64,000 nucleotides of DNA, from positions 1 to 64,000 of the forward strand of contig WION01000016.1 of NCBI GenBank assembly GCA_015039365.1. The letters run 5' to 3'. The translations under genes were made by a program, and so were the position numbers. Positions 15,075 through 27,313 of this stretch are shown in pieces (position 1 is the stretch's first letter; each line of letters starts with the position of its first letter). The notes below the pieces were generated by a model. The model saw nothing but the letters and a program-made list of their open reading frames with translations, did no database searches and was not told where the DNA came from. Origin of the DNA: Amanita rubescens (taxonomy: Eukaryota; Basidiomycota; Agaricomycetes; Agaricales; Amanitaceae).

Positions 15075-15485
15075 TGTAGCCGATGTGCAATGAAGGTCCA
15101 ATGAAAGTCAACGCTTCGTGATGCGTGATGCGTGACGTGTGACAGGACGCGAATAGTCTTTAAGGGTGCATCGGGAGATTTACGAGTTTGCACTGGGCTG
15201 GTGAAATCATGATCTATGACGTGTAATGGTACGGGCGGTCGTGCGTGCAGATTGTTTATGTTCATGACACTAAGGCTAAAAATACTCGTTCTTTCAGACA
15301 GTCGAGATTAGTATTAGGCAAGGAATAACTCAATTCATGAAACACAAATAGCAGGTGCTGAATACGGTTGTGTACAATCATAAGACATATACAATGTATA
15401 GATTGGGATGAACACGATGTGGGATACATTGCAATAAATCTTCTCAATCCTGAAGATGAGCGGACCGTCTCCTCGAAGCAAGTAT
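15075..15485. other. Intergenic region, 3' flank of Arf exchange factor and promoter of acyltransferase
   Basis: About 410 bases separate the stop of the Sec7 gene from the start of the acyltransferase, both on the minus strand. I see no coding frame with an ATG start and splice support. A short direct repeat, GTGATGCGTGA-like, lies at 15118-15140. No RNA gene was seen. Confidence 0.4.
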
Positions 15486-18400
15486 TTAAGGAAGTTTTCG
15501 TCTTGAAATGGATGTACCTGGTGCGGTTTCACCAGGCTCGGACGCCACTGCTCCATCCAGAGCCCTCTCCAAGACTACGTCATTGTTATTAAAGTCGTCC
15601 CGGCATCACACAACGCATCAGTTAGACATACCCTTTTCACCTCGCTTCTTTAGCCGCAATGCCATTGCATTTTGAAGCGAGTCGATGTACGACTCGTACT
15701 TGACAATTTCTGTCAAAAGATATTGCGACTTCTTTTCCCAGTTGCTTTGGGCTTTTAATGACGTTGCAGTCCTCGGTTGATACTTTTCTTGTCGTCAAGG
15801 GAGATATAGAAGAATAAGGATTTCACAGACCAGTGCCATCATGGGTTCCCGCAGTTCGTTGTGACGTTCCAGGTTATTCTTCAAATACACGACATGTTTT
15901 CGTAGCGCTTCCAATTGTGTTTCTTCGTCATGCGTACTGGCGACTGTTGGCGGTAAAGGAACTTTCCAATCATTGATAAAGATTCTATCTGTCCAGTGTG
16001 AGTTCCCGTGGCGGACGGTTGCTACTCCCTCCCTCCAACCGAATCTGCTTCTGTTACTCCGGCTACTACGAACGCTCATGCTATCTGTGCGATCTGCGTC
16101 CCTAGCGGACTCGTCCTCAGAATGGTGACGGCCATATACATGGGGTTCTGCCACTCTGTTCCAACCATACTCCATATTCGAAACGCCACCAGCCAGGGGT
16201 TCTTTACTGGTTCTTGCCGCCCAATAATTGCAGGTAGACACCCATTCGTTGACCAATTCTTCGGTTCCTGCCTGAAAGAAATAAACACCACCATTTGCGA
16301 GAGTAAGAACCATGCAATGGGGTCTTTGTCGGTTGTAACCAGGTGGAGGCAGTGAATGGGAGAGTGAATGTGCTAAGTTGATGGTACCAACAAGATGGGC
16401 ATTTGACTGACGGAGTTCACCGTATGTGAGGCACCCAGCGATTCAATGGACTCACCAACCAATTTCCACCCCCGATGACATTACTACTAGCTGCCGCACT
16501 ATCACCACCAAACGTGAACATGTTGAGCTCCCCTCTTTGAATTACAACAAAAACGTCCAACCAGGACTTGTCCTTGGCCCGCTTTCCAGTCGATTCCCAG
16601 TATTGTTTACGACAAAGCATTCCTTCTTTTGCCCACGGTGGCCCAAGCAATGCCAGTTCTTCATCACAGATGCTGATTGAGGTGGACGTCGTACCCTGGC
16701 TCCTGACACTATGATCATCGTCTTCACGCGCTTCTCGTATTATTGTATTTGAAAGATTAGAAGCGAAGCCTAGTGAAGGTGTTAAAAACGATGAACTGGA
16801 ACAGTGAAACTACTTTGTCTGTAAGCGACAGGTGTAAAATGCAATAACGAGGCAGAAAATTACTTGCCTCGTGCGCAGACGTAGCAAGACTAGGGGAAGG
16901 GCTTATGCGACCATCTACGCTGCTGTTACTGCTGGCACCAGATTGAGTAATGATTGACTGCAATCCCCGTATGCTTCCCCGTTTCAGTGTGGTCAATCGA
17001 TCTGGTTGAACGCGCAGACTTCGGTTACGATGTACTACTGGATTGGAAAAGGAGGCAGTCAGCCGAGTCGCGCTCGCATTCGCTGGTTGTAGTATTTGTT
17101 GTGCTCTGATAGCGCCATACATTTCCTAGGACAGAAACAATGTTGTGAAGGTAACGACGGGAAAGGCACGGCATACCTTGAGTAAATTTTCCATTTCGTT
17201 TTCCCATGTGCGGTTATATAGATGAGAAGAGTTGATGGGTTTGGTATCTACGCCGGTAGTGCTAGTGGATCCGGTCTCACCGATTTCGGAGGAGCGATTA
17301 ATTGAAGGTGACGGTGAGAGCGAAATAACAACATCTCCCGGAACGCTGTTCCAACTGGCAATACTATCACTTCTTTTCGACCGACCAACCATTTCTGTAT
17401 CCTCAGGGGGCGTATTGCGGCTCATGCTACTGTTGCCGTCCTGACCGTGAGTGATCGTAGATGGAAATTGTGATTGAATCGCAGTCATTGTGTTACGCAC
17501 AAATTGACTACGTGACATGTGTGTTGCAAGGTCCGCCACATGTAAATCTGTGTTGAGCAACAGGATCGAATAGGTAACTGCATGGGTAACACCTAAGATC
17601 TTGTGTTCAGCCATGTACGGCGAAGAAAGTGATCGGGAGCATACATACTCGCAGATCCATACAAAGTGGACGGATTGCACTCCCAATAACGTTTACTGAA
17701 CTCTTCGAGAATACGATCAACCTGTTGGGTTTCCGCTTTCAAATACAGCTTAGAGCAAAGATGTCTAGGGAGGTCAGCAGGAACGAGGCCATGTATAGAC
17801 GATATCTGACCTGAAGGCTAAATCCAGTCTCAGCCCCGAAAAGTTGAAAAAAGCAATATAATAGCGTAGGGCAATCTTATTAATGTATCCCCTGTTGCGG
17901 GCCGTGATTAAACGCTATGCTAGAAATGAAAGAGGCAAAACCTACGGCCCACCAAGGTACTCTGCGATTTTTTCGCGGGCCAAGAAATTGGTGTCTTCAT
18001 TCCAGCACTTGGTAGCTAGCTCTCTGCCATGACTTTCACTGTCGACCGTTTCGTTCCCGTTGATCGGAAAATTGGAAGATGGGAAGCGCTTGAATATCCG
18101 CTCGTTGACAGTGAGACCGTGTTGCAAGCCGATGTGAGTAGATGCTACCAATCAAAGTCAGATCATTCACCTAATGGAAAGAACTGTAAATAACGTACAA
18201 GCGTGAGTAGGGATCAGTGATGGCTCAGAACTAGACGCCGTTGGCCTATGTAAGATTTGCGGACGGCCTGACCCACGGATCATTGGGGTTGGAGCCCCAT
18301 GGCGCGCTTTCGATGGACCAAATAATTCTTTGCTGACGTTCATTCTGAAATTGTTGGGTCGCACAGGAGAAAGAGGAGGCATATGTAGTGACGATGAATG

Positions 18401-19743
18401 CGGCGGTGCAACCAGCGATGGTTCTTGTGGTATTGCATCGGTCTCACTTGGATTCAAACCGGTGTTTGGCTTTGGCTTGTATTGCTTTTTGGATGAAGAG
18501 GCAGATTCGTACACGAATGGATTTGTGTCTGATTTGTCGAGAGATAAATCATCACCGTTAGTCTCTGCGCGATATGCAAGTCGGCGAGCCGGGGTAGACG
18601 GGTCTCGAAGATCCAGTAGCGTAGAGGTTGTAGGGTCTAGTGAGGATAATTGGCCTTTAAAATCGTTAATTATTCCATGCAGCGTGGTATCTGCCAACTC
18701 CGGATTCTCATTGATGCTACGTTGCACCAGTGACGACGCATTCACCAGTGGCTTCTTGATATCAACATCTCCAACGCTTAAGCTTCTCCGCTTGGAGGTG
18801 ACAATACTAGCTGAAGTGTCCTGTAATTTTTCTTGTCTAATGGAGTGGGAAGCAGGGTCGATAAACGCTGGAGATGCCTCGTCAGGATCACCATGCCTTC
18901 TTTGAGGGGTTGAAGGTGGCACTGAAGAATTGGCAAGGCTAGGAAACCGTGGGCCAATAGCATTCGACATATCGTCAGTTGGTGTCCGAACCGCATCGCG
19001 TCCAGTAGCATTTGAATGGACAGGTAAATCCGATGATGTTGCAGAAAATAGTTTCTAAAGGGGAGAGCATGCAATGAGAATTTGGGGATAAAGCTAGTCT
19101 TAAGCGCATACTGTTTTCGCTCTCGTATTATTCTGTCCAAGCATTTTTCCGATTAATGCGCTCGTCTTCTGACGTACTGAATTTTTAGAGGCCTACATGG
19201 AAACCGCGGTTAGATATAGATAGCGATAGCATGCGCGCTCACTTTAGACGCTTCATCCCTCGATTGCGAAGGACTTGCTGTGGCTTCCGGTGGAAAGACA
19301 TCTGTCAGTGCTCCTCTATTCAATTTATCTCTCCCAAGCCTGAAAGGAGAAGAGCTCGCTGATGTAGTTAGTGAAGGGTTCAAGGTGTTTGAGGTTGAGG
19401 AACGGGGGCGGGTAGTTGTACTACCTGTGGACGGACGATCGTGATGTGTGGGTAAAGGTGGAGGTGGGGTTTTGGTCCTTTCTTTCAGGTAGTGGGGGGC
19501 ATTGGGAACGACAGCGCCGCGCTCCCTAGCTTTGCGTACAAGAGTCGCGAGATCAGGACTACTTGAGGTGCCCGGAGACCGGTATATTGACCGTCGATTT
19601 GCGTAGCGCTCGGCATCTTCTTGCTCGCTTATAAACTCTCTGGAGGATGAAGCAAGATGCTGGCGCTTTGAAGAGCCAGAGGGTGTCGTTGGGAAGGCGT
19701 TGAAGGATTGGGCACCTCGTGGTGTTGAGAAGCTACCGTCCAT
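15486..19743 (-). CDS. Arf guanine-nucleotide exchange factor, Sec7 + PH (Syt1-like)
   Basis: The protein is a large exchange factor for ARF GTPases. The first ATG in frame is at 19743 (MDGSFSTPRGAQ) and the stop is at 15488-15486. The N-terminal ~450 residues are Ser/Pro-rich and disordered. The Sec7 domain begins near ATKCWNEDTNFLAREKIAEY (about 18030) and continues with LRLDLAFRHLCSKLYLKAET. The segment KAETQQVDRILEEFSKRY corresponds to the glutamic-finger region; the glutamate is kept in the form AETQ, as in Syt1-type members, rather than GEAQ. VTYSILLLNTDLHVADLATH completes it. A Ser-rich linker leads to a PH domain from KEGMLCRKQYWESTGKRAKD to VLTLANGGVYFFQAGTEELV. A coiled coil (EETQLEALRKHVVYLKNNLE) follows and the protein ends ISRRKLP. 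A role in Golgi or plasma-membrane traffic is inferred from the family. Confidence 0.88.
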
Positions 19744-19983
19744 CCCCAAGCTGATTCTGGCTGTCCCCTCCTGGGGCAATGCCTACTCGAAGTTCAGGTC
19801 AGAATGCGATGTGCGAGGCCACTTTGTGTTGGCGAAAATGTGAAGTGGTGACGGTTATAGTAATGGCAGTGTCCTGCGAAATGTATTGATGTACAACAAT
19901 AAAAATAACTCTATGGGAGAGAAATGCATAGCGCAGTACGAACAAGATAAACGTAGATCTGTATGTGGAGTATTAGTCTCCGA

Positions 19984-22900
19984 TCAGGTATCAGACTCTG
20001 GCATCTGCATGCCATGAGATGTCCGTCGCTGTCTCTTCATGGCCAACTGTGCAGTTGGTGGCCCACTGCCTCGCGGGTTGACCGTAATGCCTCGCCCTAA
20101 CCCCGACAGCAGCGAGCTCGACTGAGACCGAGGGCGAGATGTAATCTTTGGTGGGGTAGAAACATTCTTTCGCGTACTACCACCGACTGAACCAGAAGCA
20201 CGATTCCTGTTTACTCATTGAATGACTTCCATTACTAATAACCCTAATTAAACTCACCGCTTTTTTATAACGTCCGTCTTCAATGATAGGGGACGCACGA
20301 CCCCATGTAATTTCTTTACGACATGTCAATCTCATCAGAATCACTTGATCATAATCAAGCGAACTTACATAGAACAATCCACATGCATTGCCTAATTATC
20401 CATCAACAGTAATTCGGGGAGTGGTAGTAACAACTTACACAAAGGTTGTCCTTCTGGATTCCTTCTCCACAGTGGTGTATTCGTCGTTTGACAATTGGTG
20501 CAGAGAGTCGGTATCTGTTCCCCATCTTCACCGTTTCCTTTATTGCTGATACTTTGTGTGTTGTCTTTACCACCTAAGTCGGCACTTTTCAGGGTATTTA
20601 ATCGTCCTTCCTCACCGGAACTTGGATTATTATGCAAATCCTGAGCCCCCTGTTTTAGCGGGATGTACTTTCTTTGTGGGTGATTCGCTTGTCCAGTCCC
20701 AAACGCTCCAGCGGATCGATTGTCGGCCATCACTTCAATAGATGGGGGTGTAGATGCACTGCTTGCCGCATTATGAGGTTCTGGAGAAGCATCAGCACTT
20801 GATGATAAACCGTTTGCCCAACCGTCACTTGAGGGGCTTGGATGGAAATTGTGAAATGAAGAGACGCCCTCCCCCTGCTGAACTGATAAGATCTGCGGGT
20901 CAACGTGCGTATATGTACTTCGATTCCCGTTGCTTGATTCTAGACCAGGGTATACGAGGCTCATCAGATGACGATAGTCTAAGAGTGAATCATCTGCGCC
21001 TGCAATGTTGGTTGGATTAATATGAGCATATCCCTCCGCTATGACGGCGGACGCAGCCACGGCAGCAGGTGACAATCCCTCGTTCGCTGAGATAGGAGAA
21101 CCGACACCAGAAAATATAGACCCGTTGACGGGGGACTGGGAAGAACTCGTATATACTTGAGAATTATCAGATTCCGTCGAATCCCTATGAGCCAAATCTG
21201 CTTGCCCGGAAGGATTTATCGAGGATGGGGAAATTGAGACGAGACCTTCATAAGGCTGAAAAGTAAAATCGAACGCTGATGTAGGGAAAGGGCTATCTCG
21301 GTCGAACATGTCTTGTTCCCTGTGAACCACTGTAGACCCGTTCACGTTCGAAGGATCCGCTCGTAACATGCTATCGTGATGCGGAGCTTCGGCACGCCGC
21401 TTTTGACCAAGCAAGCTATCTGGCGAGAGCGGTTTACCGTTGACTTGATGTCTACCGCTGACGCCTTGTAATATGCCGTCTTTAGACACAGTGTGATCAA
21501 AGCTTGTCTTCCGAACATGTCGTGGAAACGTCCGCGGTTCATGCGCATGGGAACCATATGTCTTGATCAACCCATGTAGACCAGCTGATGGTAATGATGA
21601 TGGGCCTAAAGTAGGGCTGCTGAACGTTGATAATGGGGGACCGAGATTATGAGAATGTGTATTTCGCAAATCCCCAACACTATCAAAGGGTAATGTGGCG
21701 GCATTTTCATAAACGCCAACGAAGTCTGTATGAAGTTCTTTCGTCGATGTAGATGGAGATTTCCGGTTGGTTGGAGAAAACATGGCACCTGGAATTGGAA
21801 TACCGTGCGGATCATCCGGTTCCTTCCCCTCCACATGCTTATCCAAGAAATGGTTCGTTTTGTGACTGTCTCTAGTATCACTAGAGATTGGACCCACATG
21901 GGGGAAGCGGTAGTCATACCCGTAGATGGTGTGATGATCGAATGCGACCGTCGCATTTGGAGGTCGCGATCGAGATCGACTCGCTGGTCTCCAATCCATC
22001 GAAATGCGCGATCGAGACCTGCTAATTGCCCTCCAGTCCATGGGGACGATGCTAATGGCCTACTATTAGTCACTGCTAATGGCGCGAACAAAAAATAGGG
22101 AATTACTCTGTTTCCTCTATCCCTTCGTCACTTGTTCCTTCAAAACCTACTACGCGAACTCGAGCTTTCCCCTTGTCGACTCGTCTGCCACGTTGGCTTG
22201 GTTCTCCATTTTCATGCTGAGGCTCAGGTTTCTGCGCAGACGAGACATTGCTTTCTTTAATAGATGGGACATAGTCCGTCTCCGACAGCTTGTTTCCGTC
22301 GTCTTCCTTTCTTTTCTTGAGAGCCAGCGCCATCATTCGCCAAGTCAGGTTTTCCATCCTCTGTGCATGAGGTAAACTAGCCTTAGTTTTAGTATACATC
22401 TTCCAGATCCGGGCTGCTAAAGGATCCTCTTTAGCCAGCCTATCAGGATCTGCGTCTAGATCCCCTGATTGCAAAACAGGAGATCCTGCTACGCGAGGTG
22501 ATGTGAATGGGGTCGTTGCATTTGGCGACAACGAAGCGCTATGTGAAGGAAATAGCTCATCGGAGAATATTTCCGTAAGCAATGATGATTTGGAGTCCAC
22601 ACTGGCTGATGCGGGCGATATGGGTGATTGCACGACGTTTGATCGATGAGAAGAGGAGTCTGGTAGAGTAGGTATCGAGGGTACATTCAGTACACCACAG
22701 GATGTGGAATTGGACGGCGACACAGGCGACATCCAAAGCGACGGAGGCAATCCTATGTTTGAATGCTCACCTGAATAAGAAAACACGGGTGACTGGTCAA
22801 AGCGAGCATTGTTGAAAGCCGTTCGATTGAGCGAAGGCGAGTCGTATGGCCGCACCACGCTCGGCAACACACCATGTTCAGAATGAACTGACGTAGACGA

Positions 22901-23559
22901 ATTCGTAGGAAAATTTCTACTTTGTTGACTTTGTCGGCTTGATCGTCTATCGTTAACTGGTATGTTACTTGTCAGTACGGCTTCCGCGGGCCTTTGAAGT
23001 GCAAAGTCTACCTACCGCGAGGATCCTTACTCGTGCTGATATATGGCCGAGAAGGTAGCGCAGTGGCCGATTGCGGCAGGGTTGGCTTTTCGTGCAGAGT
23101 GGCAGAGTGCACGTAAGCAGCGGGTGATTGAGACCAGGAACCAAGAGTGTTTGAAGGTGCAGGGGTAAATAAAGCCTGGGTTCGAGAATGGTTGTTGGGA
23201 TGGTAAGAGGGACTTGAATAGTGAGCTGGCGGTAGTTGGTCTAAGCTCCCCATGGAAAGAGATGCAAGAACGGAAGGATCGAGAGGGGTAGAAAAGACAT
23301 TGGACCAGTCACTGTTAGGCTGGAGAGTCGTTGGTTGGTCCAGATGATTTACATTCTTCGGAGAAGAATGAGATGGGTGGTGAGAAGATGGCATTGGGAT
23401 AGATGAAGGAACATGCGGCCGAGTAGAAGAATGTTCAACGGTTGATGCCAAGGTATCCGAGAATGAAAGGGTGTCGAGAGATGGACGAGGGGCAGTAGAT
23501 GACCATGACTTTGACAGCTTTGCCTCCACGAATGGCCTCATCGAGGACGGAGACTCCAT
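19984..23559 (-). CDS. AreA/NIT2-like GATA transcription factor
   Basis: This is a nitrogen-metabolite regulator candidate of about 1,100 residues. It runs from ATG 23559 to TGA 19986-19984. A Ser/Pro-rich N-terminus is followed by the AreA-type conserved block around 22330-22390 ([19 protein letters not shown], then [15 protein letters not shown]). A duplicated basic motif, [14 protein letters not shown] / [14 protein letters not shown], lies just after an intron near 22067-22113. The single zinc finger reads CTNC, 17 residues, then CNAC: the C-x2-C-x17-C-x2-C class IVa finger, followed by [20 protein letters not shown]. The finger is assembled from three exons, including a 23-nt exon at 20369-20391 that encodes most of NACGLFY. 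The tail ends [16 protein letters not shown] binding to GATA sites is certain from the finger; the nitrogen role is inferred from the N-terminal block. Confidence 0.9.
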
Positions 23560-23864
23560 TTGCTGATACGCTGAATAGGACGGCTCAAGGCCCAGTATGA
23601 AGACGATAGTGAGTCGCTGTCCTCGACGACGAGGAAATGAGCCCGGACGACGTCTCGAACGGCGATGAGGAGGGGACGCCGACGCTAACTGACGACGGTA
23701 GAAGGATGGGCGACGACGGTGTCCGCACCGGCGCGCGGACTGCCGAGACCAACCTCAGTCCTGCCGGTCCATGCCGCTGCCCGCTGCATCACAGTTCCGG
23801 TATACAGGTCCGAGATTCTTCCATACATGAGCTACAATTGGTACAGGTAATTACGCCTATCCAT
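23560..23864. other. Intergenic region between gamma-glutamyltransferase and GATA gene
   Basis: About 300 bases hold the probable promoter and leader of the GATA-factor gene and the 3' flank of the transferase. The stretch 23600-23720 is GC-rich with many CGAC/GACG steps. The open plus-strand frame here has no splice or family support. Confidence 0.35.
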
Positions 23865-26035
23865 CTAGTAGCCCGCAGCCTCAGCGTGGGTCCTATAGTC
23901 GCTCGCAGCTATATTATTATTCCCTGGTCAGTTTCCTGCATGCTGGCACTCACCGTAGATGTAGCCATTGCCTACTGTTACGCCTTCGATGCCGGCTACG
24001 ATGGTAGGCGCTACGGGAATGTTGTCAGTCAGGATGAATACTGTGTACCAAGGCGATTAACCTGTGATATTATGTCCCCTCGCCCTTAATTCCTCCACCA
24101 GATAGGAAGGGTAAGTATCTTCGACCTCCAGGACGGAAGGATAAAGTTGATCATGTAAACGCCCATGTTCAATTGCCTGACCGTTGCCCATGCCCCGATC
24201 GACGTTTAGAATGACTTGAAACACCCCGGGAAAAATGCGTGCGCCTCCAACCACAAGATGAAGTGTACCGTCGGGATTATCAATGATCGTGGGTGCCGTG
24301 GACGACAAGGACCTTTTTCCAGGTTCGGGATAATTATCTGCCCTCAGAGTCAGGCGAGTTCGTCATGGTGAGAAAAATTTACATGGTGAAGCCCATGATC
24401 CAAATGCATTTGGCACACCGGGAATAGAGAAGTCATCCATTTCGTCGCTCAGAATGACACCAGTCTCCAGATCCATAACCTGGGAACCAAATGGCAGATT
24501 AACCGTCGTTGTGACTGATACTGCCGTGCCACTCGAGTCCACAATAGACGTATGGCTCTGCATTAGGTGAGATCGAATTCGAAGCTCTTTTTTTGGGAGT
24601 AGCTGACGCACTGTTCCGTGATCAGGTTTCATGTCATACTCTGCTCTGTAGTATTCAGAAGGATGTGTTCGATTCTTCACACACGTTAATCTTATTCCGA
24701 AAACTGATAGCAATAAAGTCCTACATCAGTAATGTTAGATGCGGCTTCGGCAGCGTATTCCTTGGAGGATATCTCATTCTCAAATAAATTACAGGAAGCA
24801 AATTCCGGATCACAGATTCTTGTCCTAATAAAATAAGCACCCGGTGTTGATATATCTTCTGATGTAGCTCACCGTGCGGAAAATCCAAATTTCATTGCTT
24901 CTACCATTCTATAAAGACCATTAAGATCGGTGAAGTCAAAATGCTCCATTATATTTAACATGTGGAGCAACACTGATCCTAGATGAGTCCCCGAAGAGTC
25001 CTGTGTTGAGTACGACTTTACCTCGACCAGACGATGGGGCTTTCGTCGTCAAAACCCTTCGCCCACGGTACAAGGCTCGAATCTGCGATGCGACCCTTAT
25101 AGAGGTGAGTGTGATGCGGTCATAAATAAGCGCAAAACCAGACCTTGTAAAAGGCGCCTGGTCCATGTTTAGCTATGTAGGATAGTGTTCGCGATAAATT
25201 ATTTCTTCTTATGATGTCACCCTCTTTCAAGAGACAGCCACGTAGCGAAGATAGGGCTCCAGTCAGGATTGGTCAATAACATATCCGAGAAATGCTTGTG
25301 GGATTCAGTTATTGTTGGGCGATAGAAAAGAGAAACTGACCTGCATACGGAGCTCCAGCTCCGGACCAACTCTCCACCCTTTTGCAAGGGCAATGCCAGG
25401 CTCAACGAACTTTTTCCATGGTAATCTGCCCCATCGACGATGAGCCTCTTCAAGACCGCGTAGCTCAGACTGACAAACCACCTGATCTAGCCAATGAAGG
25501 ATCAGCAATAAACATGGTCGAGTTCGCGAGACGAGGTGCAGTTTCTCTGAAATCTATTGTCCAAGCTTCTGACTTCTGACCTCGGCCCCGAGGGATTCGT
25601 ACTGTCATGAATCCACCGCCACCGATACCTGTGCTGGATAGAAAATTTGGAAAATGTGAAAGATCGTATGTAGATGTTAACTCACAAAAATATATTGACA
25701 ACGCCGACACATAACACCGTGCTCACCGCAGCATCGACTGCATTTCCGCCACGTTTGAGTACATTAACGCCAATCTCTGAGCACTGCTTGTTCTGCGAAG
25801 CGACTGCCCCATGACGCGCCTTGACCAAATGTACAAGCCTGTCCGATGAAACCGATTGTCGAAAAGAGTTTTTGGCACGTAGTAGATCAAGTATGCTGCG
25901 TTCGAGGAATGAAAAGTACCAAAGAACAATGAGGACGATGCTAATAGCTATCAAAATAGAGCGCGTTGAAGCTATGCGCCTCTTGGCGCCGGGAGCTGGT
26001 ACGGGGCCAGAATATACAGGCAGAATATTCTTCAT
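23865..26035 (-). CDS. Gamma-glutamyltransferase, type II membrane form
   Basis: The enzyme cleaves glutathione and transfers its gamma-glutamyl group. The start is ATG 26035. An N-terminal anchor (RSILIAISIVLIVLWYFSFL, residues ~26-45) suggests a type II protein facing the vacuole lumen or cell exterior. Hallmarks in order are KARHGAVASQNKQCSEIGVN, LKRGGNAVDAAVSTVLCVGV, GIGGGGFMTVR, IDFRETAP and PGELRGLEEAHRRWG. The autoprocessing site lies in MQSHTSIVDSSGTAVSVTTT, where the threonine after SH is the expected nucleophile. Next come SQVMDLETGVILSDEMDDFS and VVGGARIFPGVFQVILN. Two more 3' introns carry the frame beyond 24057 to NGYIYAASDYRTHAEAAGY and TAG 23867-23865. The gene looks complete and active. 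Confidence 0.9.
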
Positions 26036-27313
26036 TGAGCAGGGAGTCGAGGAATGAGCAACAGAATAGATTAAGAGAACCTTTTATAGTTGTTGGCAAC
26101 CGACATCCATATTACTCCTGTCTAAAGATAGTCGCCTCAACGCTATAAGCACAGGGCTGGGAACTGATCTCCAGAGTAGGCGATGACGGGCGGGCGATGA
26201 ACTTCCTTGAAACATTTAAACCTTTCATTGATTTATTAAATGATTTGTGCATTATCGCTGCCTGATCGAGCTTGATATACGTGCAGTGGTGGTTCGGCTG
26301 TGACTAGCAGAAAGGACCATGGATTCGGAATGCCGCTGAAGGCTCATCGTATTAGTCAGGATTCCTGCAGTGTCGTGAGCAACCAGAGATGTGCCGCTGG
26401 TACCGGAGGTGGAAGTTATATTGGCGGAGGCGTTACAGGCTTTTGCTTTGAAGCGCCGGAACCTGTGACTCGCATTGACACCGCGTCGCCTATGTCACGG
26501 TAATTGTATAGTTTGTGTGTAGTTGAATTTGTGATACAATTACATAACTACTGTAATGAATGATAGTGACGAGATGTAATATAGCGAGAGAAGTGTTGCG
26601 TCAATTTGGCAGTCTGTTGGTTGTGAATCAGCTAGCTAGTGGCGGCCGTAGTTGCTAGGATTGACAACGAGTAACTGAAACTCTTTGCCGCCGTCATGTT
26701 CAGACCGGAGTGTAAACAAGACTGATTCATGTGGTATGAGGGTGGCTCGCCGTTTGCAGATAGTAACACGTTCCAGTAGACACTCGTCAAGAGGATCCTG
26801 GCGTAGTGGAGGCATATTGTGTCGTAGAAATGGCTTATAAGTTTCTGCTTTACACCCATGCCGTTTCAAGAGATTGTCAAAGACAGCTTGCACCGACATG
26901 GTGGAGATGCACTTGAAGGGGGATGCCTCTTTACATCCCCCTCCCTCCACCTCCTCCTTTATATCGCATACGGCAAAGCTCTTTTTCCTAACTTGAAGCG
27001 TGAAGCGCGATCGCAATGGTGTAGTATGACATCATTAACACCTATTGGGGTTAATTGTATCAAGCTGGTACTGCTCATGATCGCCATACGGCAGCCATTT
27101 TCCCTTTCTGCACATTCCGGCCACCGAAACATGCATGGATCTGCAGAATTCGTTGCCTGTCTTAGAGAGGTTTTGTGGCTGAGAGCTGTCCCCGTACCGG
27201 CAGGCTGAACGCAGAAGAAACGTCGGTATGCTCAAGACGAACATGATGACGAGGAGCGAATCCGATATAGATATCAAACTCATGACATAATTCAAAACAT
27301 GGTATAATTATGA
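26036..27313. other. 1.3-kb region without a recognised gene
   Basis: This is the longest stretch without an identified gene. Two minus-strand ATG frames stand out. One, 27283-27035, encodes about 82 residues with a hydrophobic N-terminus (SDSLLVIMFVLSIPTFLL). The other, 26899-26636, encodes about 87 residues starting MSVQAVFDNLLKRHGC and has a TATA-like GATATAAA 50-60 bases upstream. Neither matches a family I know, and neither needs introns. An AT-rich area lies at 26200-26280 and 26500-26580. No repeat or RNA gene was seen. Confidence 0.35.
26636..26899 (-). CDS. Orphan small open frame, unknown
   Basis: An uninterrupted frame of 87 codons begins MSVQAVFDNLLKRHGC and ends LVVNPSNYGRH. A TATA-like sequence (GATATAAA, near 26960) lies upstream. 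There is no recognised domain and no membrane segment. A frame of this length can occur by chance, so this entry is a candidate only. Confidence 0.2.
   Translation of the reverse strand: MSVQAVFDNLLKRHGCKAETYKPFLRHNMPPLRQDPLDECLLERVTICKRRATLIPHESVLFTLRSEHDGGKEFQLLVVNPSNYGRH

Noticed and set aside
18330..18905. Long plus-strand open frame (191 codons) opposite the Sec7 gene
   Set aside because: It is the antisense of a Ser/Pro-rich disordered exon of the Arf exchange factor; such exons often leave long open frames on the other strand. It has no domain or splice support.
23637..24089. Plus-strand open frame of 150 codons
   Set aside because: It overlaps the 3' exons of gamma-glutamyltransferase, whose conserved C-terminus (NGYIYAASDYRTH) is coded on the minus strand.
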